Shown here piece after piece: positions 1 to 5,474 of a DNA stretch of 5,699 bases. Made by a program: the position numbers and the translations under genes. This stretch comes from Candidatus Zixiibacteriota bacterium (GTDB lineage Bacteria > Zixibacteria > MSB-5A5 > GN15 > FEB-12). The DNA is taken from positions 1 through 5,699 of the forward strand of contig QNAG01000185.1 in assembly GCA_003641415.1 (NCBI GenBank), written 5' to 3'. The notes under the pieces are model-generated. The model was given only the letters and a program-made list of their open reading frames with translations, ran no database searches and was not told the origin of the DNA. Every line of letters starts with the position of its first letter. Within the stretch, counting starts at the first letter, position 1.

Positions 1-95
1 ATCGTCCTTGCGCAATAGAGATCGTATCCTGCGGCGTTATGCCTCCTCGACGGCCGAAAACTCCTGAAAGGTACTGTGAAATAAACTCCTACCAT
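1..95 (-). CDS. dut: dUTPase (dUTP diphosphatase), N-terminal fragment, runs off the left edge
   Basis: Only the first 31 codons are in the window. The translation starts MVGVYFTVPFRSF and reaches HNAAGYDLYCART. The segment AAGYDLYC (about residues 21-28) matches conserved motif 1 of trimeric dUTPases (AGYDLYA), and it lies at the usual distance from the N-terminus. The family hydrolyses dUTP to dUMP and diphosphate, which lowers uracil incorporation and supplies dUMP for dTMP synthesis; phages often carry it. The ATG at 93-95 has a strong GAGGAGG Shine-Dalgarno site 5 nt upstream and overlaps the end of the FolE2 gene by 7 nt, so the two are probably translationally coupled. The catalytic motifs 3 to 5 lie outside the window. 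A related fold such as dCTP deaminase is possible but less likely given the AGYDLY string. Confidence 0.72.
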   Translation of the reverse strand, partial: MVGVYFTVPFRSFRPSRRHNAAGYDLYCART

Positions 96-919
96 CTTTT
101 CCTCCTCAAAGAGTAGTAGCTGATGCGCGAAAAAGCAGAGTGTGGATGAATCGATTCAAAATGCTCGCAGGTGACGACAAAATCGCGAATCTTTCCGTCC
201 TCAACCCAACCAACTAACTCCTCAGCCAGGGCCCTCGACATGTCTTCAACGAACCTCGGGTTCTCGTGCGCGTGTTCGGTAACCCATTTCTCGTCAGGCC
301 TTTTCAAAATGGAAAAAAGAGGTGCGCTCGCTTTCCGCTCCACAAGCTCTACCACCTCCTCAATCCAGATCGTACGGTCATTTAATTCCACGTTCACCTC
401 CGCAACACTCCGTTGGTTGTGAGCGCCTCTGCCTCCTGTCAGTTCCAAAGAACAAGGACAAAGCGATAGATAAGGAACGGACACGGACATCCACAGCTGT
501 TCTTCACCACGAACTCCCTTCCCTATGAAGGCGACATCAACAGGGAGCGGGCTCTCAATCTCAGAAACGGGGGAAGTTTTCGAGACAAGATAAGGAAACT
601 TGAACCTCACGAAAGCGTGCTCTGAATCCAATCTCTCGCGGATCATTTTGAGAAGAGTGAAAACTTTTTCAACAACGGTCGCGTCCCTTTGCTGCGCAAC
701 GGGAATCAAAACCTCTGGGAGTCTCGACATGTTTATCCCGCGTGTGTGCGGATTCAAATCACACAGAAGGTCAGCCTCCGCTACCGTCTCGAACGGCGCT
801 CCTTGAGGGCGCAAGACCAAGAGGGACACCTTAACGCCACGTACGCCTACCTCCTCGATGTAAACAGGAGGGAACCCGGTCGTTTGAGATTGTACGTCGG
901 GAAGTTCACGAGAAGTCAT
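89..919 (-). CDS. folE2: GTP cyclohydrolase I, FolE2 (type IB / MptA) family
   Basis: This enzyme family converts GTP to 7,8-dihydroneopterin triphosphate (archaeal MptA makes the cyclic phosphate), the first step towards tetrahydrofolate and 7-deazaguanines (preQ0, queuosine). The 276-residue length is normal for FolE2. Visible signatures are HTRGINMSRLPE (58-69), SLCPCS with C154 (152-157; the family metal and active-site cysteine region), GAHNQRS with H167 (165-171), LKRPDEKWVTEHAHENPRFVEDM (spread over 205-227) and CEHFESIHPHSAF (251-263). It is not the unrelated FolE type IA fold. The ATG overlaps the primase stop as ATGA, with GAGGAGGT at 926-933, 6 nt upstream. The gene ends in TAG, overlapped by the dUTPase start. 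FolE2 in a viral replication run suggests either folate supply for thymidylate synthesis or a 7-deazaguanine pathway; the window alone does not decide. Confidence 0.93.
   Translation of the reverse strand: MTSRELPDVQSQTTGFPPVYIEEVGVRGVKVSLLVLRPQGAPFETVAEADLLCDLNPHTRGINMSRLPEVLIPVAQQRDATVVEKVFTLLKMIRERLDSEHAFVRFKFPYLVSKTSPVSEIESPLPVDVAFIGKGVRGEEQLWMSVSVPYLSLCPCSLELTGGRGAHNQRSVAEVNVELNDRTIWIEEVVELVERKASAPLFSILKRPDEKWVTEHAHENPRFVEDMSRALAEELVGWVEDGKIRDFVVTCEHFESIHPHSAFSRISYYSLRRKRW
101..107 (-). promoter_or_regulatory. Shine-Dalgarno site of the dUTPase gene
   Basis: The minus strand reads GAGGAGG here, followed by 5 nt (AAAAG) and the ATG at 93-95. The site lies inside the 3' end of the FolE2 gene. 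It is the main reason for calling a new gene at 95 rather than reading FolE2 on through its TAG stop. Confidence 0.7.
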
Positions 920-1704
920 TTTAAGACCTCCTCTAAAGAATGTTTTCGCAACTGCAAATCAAAGCAGGGGAAGGATAACAACTCCTCCCTTAAAAAGTCA
1001 CCAGGTGATCCTCGAGGGACTCGCAAGAAATAGGAGTCGAACCCCTTAGCAAACAGCCATCGCGAAGTACTAATCGCATCCGAGAGGGCGTCAGCGTCCA
1101 GTCCCACGATAACCCGACGAAATCCTTTAAGCTTCAGGAGCTCCAACTGCCGTCGCGAAAGCCTTTTCCCGAAAATGGCGAGAGAGTATTCAGGGAGGGG
1201 AAAAGTGTCAAAAATCCCCTCAACGAGGACACACGTAGGAGGCGAAACGTAGTCGTAGTGATACAGCACATAGGAAGGGAACCGGTTGAAATACTTAGGT
1301 TTTCCGCTCATGAACCGAATCTGAAACCCAACCTCTCTGCCTCCAAACTCGATAGGTAAATACAATCCAAAACGCCCCTGAAACTCGACCAACTTCACCA
1401 AAGGAAATCTTTTGTCCAAGTGCTTCTTTTTCAAAAACTCGAAGACTTCGGGGTAAGAAACTTTTACCAATTCGATAGGTAACTCAAAAGGAAAAACACG
1501 CTTGTGATCGTCTAACTCTACCGGCTTCAAGGGTACAGTTCCTTCGGAGAGAACGCCAGCGTGACCCTTCGCGTCGCCGCACACCGGACAAGTAATAAGG
1601 GTTGTAAAGGCGCGCCAACGCGACTTCGCTCCCAACATGGCAGGGAGCAACGAAGGCGTTACCCTCCCTGAAGAACCACACTTAACGCAATACCACCTGC
1701 TCAT
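916..1704 (-). CDS. Primase-like protein: zinc finger plus TOPRIM domain
   Basis: The 262-residue protein begins with a zinc-binding module formed by C6-x2-C9 and C39-x2-C42, then a linker/catalytic region (about 60-150), then a TOPRIM fold: VLVEGIFD (159-166, E162), VIVGLDAD (198-205, D203 and D205) and RGSPGDFLREE (231-241), which correspond to VEGxxD, DxD and PDEYL of DnaG-type primases. The family makes short RNA primers for the lagging strand. The size is close to the free-standing primase half of T7 gp4 (about 255 residues) and much shorter than bacterial DnaG, with no C-terminal helicase-binding domain. The gap of 29 residues between the two CxxC pairs is longer than usual. It overlaps the end of the DnaB-like gene by 23 nt and feeds into folE2 through an ATGA junction. 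The Shine-Dalgarno site (AAGG) is weak. Confidence 0.85.
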   Translation of the reverse strand: MSRWYCVKCGSSGRVTPSLLPAMLGAKSRWRAFTTLITCPVCGDAKGHAGVLSEGTVPLKPVELDDHKRVFPFELPIELVKVSYPEVFEFLKKKHLDKRFPLVKLVEFQGRFGLYLPIEFGGREVGFQIRFMSGKPKYFNRFPSYVLYHYDYVSPPTCVLVEGIFDTFPLPEYSLAIFGKRLSRRQLELLKLKGFRRVIVGLDADALSDAISTSRWLFAKGFDSYFLRVPRGSPGDFLREELLSFPCFDLQLRKHSLEEVLK

Positions 1705-3151
1705 TTTCTAAGGCCCTTTTCAACTCCTCGGGTGACAACTTCTCAGAAATATGGCAGTGAAGGATCTCGAAATCGACCTTCTTGTAATCCATCAGAAAAG
1801 TCATGATCTTGCCAAAGTGTGGTGCATTCCTGATGAACAAACACCTCATCAGCAATTTACGCTTCCCAAAAGGCGTTTCGTCATCGTCGTCATCTCCAAT
1901 CAGGATTTCTTCTTCCTTTTTCTTACGATCGGAAACCGAAAAGCCCATCTTATCCGCCATCAACTCCCTTCTTTCCTTTTCCTCGCGTTTGCGCGCGTCA
2001 TCGGAAGGCGCGGGCTCGATGGACAACAACACGTCACAGTTGTACATCAACGCATAAGACTCGCCGATGTGTTGCTTTTGAACTGTACCTACAAGAGCGG
2101 ACCGATTGGTCCTCGCGATTGTCCAAATCGCAACGTTCTTTTCCTTGGCAAAAGAATGCAATTCGGAGGAAACAATATCCATGTTCTTGTACAGATTGTC
2201 ACCAAAGTCGGCCCGCACCAGATTGGCGTAATCCAGTAAAAGAACGTCAAACTGAACCCCTTCGCGCTCCTCGGCTTTGTCATACAAAGCCTCAATAGTG
2301 GCGAGGGTACATCGCCTCGTACTTACATCCGTCACAACGACGCGCCCTTTCCTTTTCGAGATTCCTTTCAAAACTACTTCGGGGTCGAACCTACCCTGCT
2401 GGATCTCGTCCAGAGTGTATCGACCACCACTCGCACGTGTATCATATCGAAACAGGACCTCGTCCGCGGACATCTCCAGCGTCATATGAAGGACGTTAAA
2501 GCCTCGTTTTGCAGCTTCGTCTCCTAGCAAAACGAGTAGAAAAGACTTCCCAATCTTTGGGGGCGCTACAATCACACCCAACTGGCCTGGACAAAGTCCC
2601 CCGCGCAATAACAAGTTAAGGCTTGAGAAGGGTGTTGGAATTTTACGAATGCTCCAAAGTTCCTCCGCTAACAGTTTTCTCTTCTCTACGCTCTCACCCC
2701 AGTTCTCAAACTCTACTTTCCCCTTCTCGAGCCTGATCAGCTGCCTGACAGTTTCCAATACATTGTCAAACCTGTCCTCCCGAATCGAGGAAGCGGCGCT
2801 GCGAAGGGCCTTTTCGATTCGCCGCGCCCTTAGGTACTCAAAAGCATAGTCTTTCCAAAACTCAACTTCATCTTCCCGCCAAGGAGGTGAAGTAAAAGCA
2901 GAGGAAAGAGTCTCAGCAATGTAGGAAGCTTCGAGCTCGTGGAAATTGCGAACCCTTTTGACTTCTTGAAGCTGTTGAGTCAGTACCTCGAACGAGGGTG
3001 TGTTTCCGTATCGAATCCCGTAGTTTTTGATGAGTTGAAAAAGGATCCTGTTCGGAGGAAAGTCAAAATCCTCCGCCTCGAACAACTCCAGGAGTTCGGG
3101 GTCATAAACGCGAAGAAAGTACTCGATTATCTTGCGCTCTTTCTGCTCCAA
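1682..3151 (-). CDS. DnaB-like replicative DNA helicase (RecA-fold, SF4)
   Basis: The 489-residue protein has a helical N-terminal domain (about 1-110), a linker, and a RecA-type ATPase core opening with the DnaB-like FSSLNLLLRGGLCPGQLGVI (175-194). Walker A is APPKIGKS (196-203); motif H1a is TLEMS (224-228, E226); Walker B is DVLLLDYANL (302-311, D307); motif H3 is TIARTNRS (344-351); the H4/arginine-finger region is RCLFIRNAPHFG (436-447). This family forms hexamers that unwind the fork 5'-3' and works with the primase encoded next. Oddities: arginine R347 stands where H3 usually has glutamine (SQxNR), and a highly charged insert (about 385-431) with a run of five aspartates separates H3 from H4. 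The start is TTG, chosen because no in-frame ATG fits the N-terminal domain; an AGGGAAG lies about 6 nt upstream. Confidence 0.9.
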   Translation of the reverse strand: MEQKERKIIEYFLRVYDPELLELFEAEDFDFPPNRILFQLIKNYGIRYGNTPSFEVLTQQLQEVKRVRNFHELEASYIAETLSSAFTSPPWREDEVEFWKDYAFEYLRARRIEKALRSAASSIREDRFDNVLETVRQLIRLEKGKVEFENWGESVEKRKLLAEELWSIRKIPTPFSSLNLLLRGGLCPGQLGVIVAPPKIGKSFLLVLLGDEAAKRGFNVLHMTLEMSADEVLFRYDTRASGGRYTLDEIQQGRFDPEVVLKGISKRKGRVVVTDVSTRRCTLATIEALYDKAEEREGVQFDVLLLDYANLVRADFGDNLYKNMDIVSSELHSFAKEKNVAIWTIARTNRSALVGTVQKQHIGESYALMYNCDVLLSIEPAPSDDARKREEKERRELMADKMGFSVSDRKKKEEEILIGDDDDDETPFGKRKLLMRCLFIRNAPHFGKIMTFLMDYKKVDFEILHCHISEKLSPEELKRALENEQVVLR

Positions 3152-3456
3152 TTGTGCTTCCCTAAGAACCGGTTAAACCACTTTTTCGACGCTGCGCACT
3201 GTAACCAATAAAAAGGTGAACTCCAAGTACGAGAGACTTCCTCAATCACAAACTCAAAATACTCCGTCAAATCGAACTCGTCGAGCTCGTACTGGGCCGC
3301 AAGCTCCGCGATCTTCCGCAAGTTCTGCCACTTCCGATCTCCCTTCCCACTCAAAGGCACAGACAAGCGCAACACAAAAAAAGGGTGAAACTTCTTTACC
3401 ACGTACTGAAAACACTTACCTACTTTGACGACGTCGTTGACCGAAGGGACTTTCAA
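3127..3456 (-). CDS. Uncharacterised 109-residue protein between two helicase genes
   Basis: No family is recognised. The protein is basic at both ends (VVKKFHPFF near 18-26; a K/R-rich tail SKKWFNRFLGKHNWSRKSAR) with an acidic, probably helical middle (YELDEFDLTEYFEFVIEEV, 56-74) and aromatic residues throughout. It has no signal peptide or membrane segment. The TTG start directly follows an in-frame TAG and has a strong GAGGAGG site 9 nt upstream, which supports it as real despite the 41-nt overlap with the preceding SF2 helicase gene. Its stop lies 25 nt inside the DnaB-like gene. Its position just before the replicative helicase, together with its small size and charged helical character, would suit a helicase loader or primosome accessory factor, but that rests on context only. 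Confidence 0.7.
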   Translation of the reverse strand: MKVPSVNDVVKVGKCFQYVVKKFHPFFVLRLSVPLSGKGDRKWQNLRKIAELAAQYELDEFDLTEYFEFVIEEVSRTWSSPFYWLQCAASKKWFNRFLGKHNWSRKSAR

Positions 3457-4810
3457 CTATTCGACCCTCCTCGCTGAGGAACACAATGTCATCGCTCAAA
3501 CGCTTGTAGATCTTATATCGCGCGAAACTGTGCTTGAACAATAACGGGTGGGCGAGGTCGACAAAATCGATTACCTTCAAAACCTTCCCTTCTTTGAACC
3601 TCAGTCCCCTACCGATCCGCTGCTTAGTCACGATCGAGGACTTTCCACCCGCCGCGTTCACAAGAACATCGATGTTCGGATTATCGATACCTTCTTCTAT
3701 CACGCCCGTGGCAATCAAAACCCCGCTCTGTAACTTGCGCGCCTCGTCTCTTCGCGAGGCAGGAGAAGACGAGTCAATGAAAAGCGCGTTCTTTATCATC
3801 TTTTGCAAGTATAAGCCATGTTCTCTCCTGCGAACAATCACTAAAGTCACACCTTCTTTGGTACGACTCTCACAGACCGTCTTTATGAGCTCGTTCCGCT
3901 TCTGTCCCCCAACGATGAACAAGGTCTCGGCGTTGTGAAAGTCACTCGGGTCCGTGACGGGTAGATCTTCTTGAACCACAACAAATATGAACTTCGCGTC
4001 GCAAGCGAGGTTCTCTCGTTTTATCGTGTCGTAATCCGCAACCTGTACAACGGGACCCAGCAACTTATCCATAATCGTGTCTAGAGCATCGGAGCGACCG
4101 CGCGGAGTACCAGTAAACGCGAAACGATAGAAAGCATCACAGTTAGAGACAGCGTTCGTAAACGCTTCACTGACCACACGGTGGCACTCGTCCACTAACA
4201 GTATGGGAAAATCCAGAGGCAGGTCCTTCAAGCTCTGGTAGGTCGCAACGAGCGACTCTCCACGAACGCGAGTCCCCCCTGTACAAAGACCCACCGATAC
4301 ACTATCAGGAAACCACGCTTTGAACCGTTCGTAAGTCTGGCGAGCGATGTCCTGACGGTGTGTAACATAAAGGAAAGGTAATCCCAATCGAGACACAATC
4401 CCAGCGGCAATTACAGTCTTCCCCGAAGAAACGGACCCATGAATCACCGCTTTTGTCAACTTCAAAGCCTTCTCGACCGCTTCACGTTGAAAGGGTTTCA
4501 GCTCAATGTCGAGCTCGAAGGGTCTCCCTCCTTGAGGACACACACGGCGATCAACAACCTCAGGGTACACCCCCATCTGTCCAAGCACGTGCAGTACGTC
4601 TTGTAAGAACCCTGTGGGGAACGCGTTCAGCTCGGGGAAGTAGAAGGAGCGCGAAGTGTAAGTCCACTTAACTCCCTTCCTGGTCCGAATCGCGCGCGGG
4701 ACACGGAAGGTCAAAAGGGACCGTACGATCCTTTCCACTTCTCCACTTAGCGATGCGCTCACTAAAGCGTTTCGAACGACCAAGAGCTGCCTGGTAAATT
4801 CTTGGGACAT
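3416..4810 (-). CDS. SF2 DEAD/DEAH-type DNA helicase (UvsW/RecG-repair-like phage helicase)
   Basis: In the 464-residue form the N-terminus (about 1-100) resembles the substrate-binding head of phage UvsW-type helicases (LTFRVP near 33-38; FPTGFLQDVL near 64-73). All core SF2 motifs follow: a Q-like KPFQREAVE (105-113), Walker A GSVSSGKT (125-132), DECH (207-210), FTGTPRG (232-238), motif V IATGVIEEGIDNPNID (366-381) and motif VI QRIGRGLR (397-404). The family uses ATP to unwind or anneal DNA; in T4, UvsW processes recombination and replication intermediates and R-loops, so a similar role is inferred. A longer form starts at TTG 4867, but the ATG at 4808-4810 has a GGAGG 9 nt upstream and gives a better N-terminus. 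It overlaps the previous gene by 143 nt even with this shorter start. A helicase of a restriction or defence system is possible, but the replication neighbours favour a fork/recombination role. Confidence 0.9.
   Translation of the reverse strand: MSQEFTRQLLVVRNALVSASLSGEVERIVRSLLTFRVPRAIRTRKGVKWTYTSRSFYFPELNAFPTGFLQDVLHVLGQMGVYPEVVDRRVCPQGGRPFELDIELKPFQREAVEKALKLTKAVIHGSVSSGKTVIAAGIVSRLGLPFLYVTHRQDIARQTYERFKAWFPDSVSVGLCTGGTRVRGESLVATYQSLKDLPLDFPILLVDECHRVVSEAFTNAVSNCDAFYRFAFTGTPRGRSDALDTIMDKLLGPVVQVADYDTIKRENLACDAKFIFVVVQEDLPVTDPSDFHNAETLFIVGGQKRNELIKTVCESRTKEGVTLVIVRRREHGLYLQKMIKNALFIDSSSPASRRDEARKLQSGVLIATGVIEEGIDNPNIDVLVNAAGGKSSIVTKQRIGRGLRFKEGKVLKVIDFVDLAHPLLFKHSFARYKIYKRLSDDIVFLSEEGRIVESPFGQRRRQSR
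3466..3472 (-). promoter_or_regulatory. Shine-Dalgarno site deciding the TTG start of the 109-residue gene
   Basis: The minus strand reads GAGGAGG, then 9 nt (GTCGAATAG), then TTG at 3454-3456. The in-frame TAG immediately before the TTG rules out an upstream start. The site lies in the last codons of the SF2 helicase gene. Confidence 0.6.
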
Positions 4811-5447
4811 TGCGCATAACCTCCGCAAAAACCAAAATCGGGGTGGGTGATAGCTCGAAATACTCAATCCCTAAGGGAAAGAAAAACCACGACAAGACGC
4901 GTAAATACTCTATACGAGGAAGCCCTAACACAACATACTTAAACCCGGGTCGGTGTAAAATCCAAGAAGCCCATCGCAGCAGTTGACGCAAGCTCGAAAG
5001 CATAAACACCAACAAGCCCACAGAATGCGCCGGCAGTGCAACAGGATAAGGAAGGAACAGTTCGTCCAAGCACTTTTCGACATCTTTGTAAATTTCTTCG
5101 TAAAAAGGAAGAGTGTGAAGCGGGGGTCCATACAAAGACCGTCTAATAGCATATATTCGCGCGTTAGGGACCTCTTCCTTCCAACGAAAAACCTCCAACC
5201 CGGTATCAGAAGGAACGTAAACAATGGAAGGTTTTCCTAATTCCGTGTACATCTCGACAAAGTTCCTAACAATTCCCCCGATTCGGTAAAACTGCTCGAA
5301 GTCCATTCTCTCCTGAGGGAACACCAAAGGCGGGAGTCCACAAATGGGGGTGTTCCCCTGCCAAGCCACGTTCCAATGTTCCCTAAAAGTGGCAAATCGA
5401 CGCTTCACAAAATTGGGGCGAATTCTCTTCCCCCAGTAGAACAGCAA
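4668..5447 (-). CDS. Unrecognised protein; C-terminal half possibly TGT/DpdA-like
   Basis: There is no certain family. In the 259-residue form, residues 133-205 show an alternating strand-helix pattern that can be laid by eye on the end of the tRNA-guanine transglycosylase barrel: ALPAHSVG (137-144) against GGLSVG, then KYVVLGLPRIEYLRVL (170-185) and LGIEYFELSPTP (192-203) against the TGT stretch GIDMFDCVxPTR. In that alignment the nucleophilic aspartate becomes glutamate E198, and the C-terminal zinc site of bacterial TGT is missing, so activity is doubtful. The 3' end overlaps the SF2 helicase by 143 nt and encodes a polar tail (about 212-259). The start is uncertain: TTG 5447 has no good ribosome site, while ATG 5306 (212 residues, MDFEQFYRIGG) has AGGAG 3 nt upstream. 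Pairing with folE2 in the same run makes a 7-deazaguanine link worth testing. Confidence 0.6.
   Translation of the reverse strand: MLFYWGKRIRPNFVKRRFATFREHWNVAWQGNTPICGLPPLVFPQERMDFEQFYRIGGIVRNFVEMYTELGKPSIVYVPSDTGLEVFRWKEEVPNARIYAIRRSLYGPPLHTLPFYEEIYKDVEKCLDELFLPYPVALPAHSVGLLVFMLSSLRQLLRWASWILHRPGFKYVVLGLPRIEYLRVLSWFFFPLGIEYFELSPTPILVFAEVMRNVPRIYQAALGRSKRFSERIAKWRSGKDRTVPFDLPCPARDSDQEGS
4820..4824 (-). promoter_or_regulatory. Shine-Dalgarno site deciding the start of the SF2 helicase
   Basis: The minus strand reads GGAGG, then 9 nt (TTATGCGCA), then ATG at 4808-4810. An earlier ATG within that spacer is out of frame. The only upstream in-frame start is the TTG at 4865-4867. Confidence 0.6.
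5310..5314 (-). promoter_or_regulatory. Shine-Dalgarno site supporting the alternative start at 5306
   Basis: The minus strand reads AGGAG, then 3 nt (AGA), then ATG at 5304-5306. The spacing is short but usable. If this is the true start, the stretch 5307-5474 becomes a 168-nt divergent intergenic region. Confidence 0.4.
5317..5383. repeat. Three TGTTCCC copies including a 9-bp inverted repeat (candidate operators)
   Basis: GGGAACACC at 5317-5325 and GGTGTTCCC at 5349-5357 are perfect inverted copies separated by 23 nt. A third copy of the core, TGTTCCC, occurs at 5377-5383, in the same orientation as the second and 26 nt from it. Reading all three in one direction gives GGTGTTCCCTCA, GGTGTTCCCCTG and AATGTTCCCTAA. 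Scanning by eye, I found no other copy of the heptamer in the window. They lie between the alternative start at 5306 and the plus-strand start at 5475, which is where repressor sites or a leader hairpin would be expected. If the leftward gene starts at 5447 instead, the repeats are inside its coding sequence and may be accidental. Confidence 0.45.
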
Positions 5448-5474
5448 ACGCTCATCAGGGAGAACCTTATACAG

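Noticed and set aside
1..91. Readthrough of the folE2 TAG stop (frame stays open to the left edge), suggesting amber recoding
   Set aside because: The FolE2 family normally ends close to this point, and a different frame starting at ATG 95 has a perfect ribosome site and the dUTPase motif AGYDLY. TAG here is therefore a true stop, which also argues against genome-wide TAG reassignment.
1751..2239. 162-codon plus-strand open frame
   Set aside because: It lies antisense inside the DnaB-like helicase core, has no ribosome site and no protein-like motif; it is a shadow of the real gene.
4811..4867. Longer SF2 helicase starting at TTG 4867
   Set aside because: It adds 19 residues without a clear ribosome site and increases an already long overlap; the ATG at 4810 has GGAGG at good spacing.
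5466..5471. TATAAG as a minus-strand -10 promoter box
   Set aside because: No acceptable -35 hexamer lies 16-18 nt upstream on the minus strand (TTCTCT at best), and a single AT-rich hexamer is not enough evidence.
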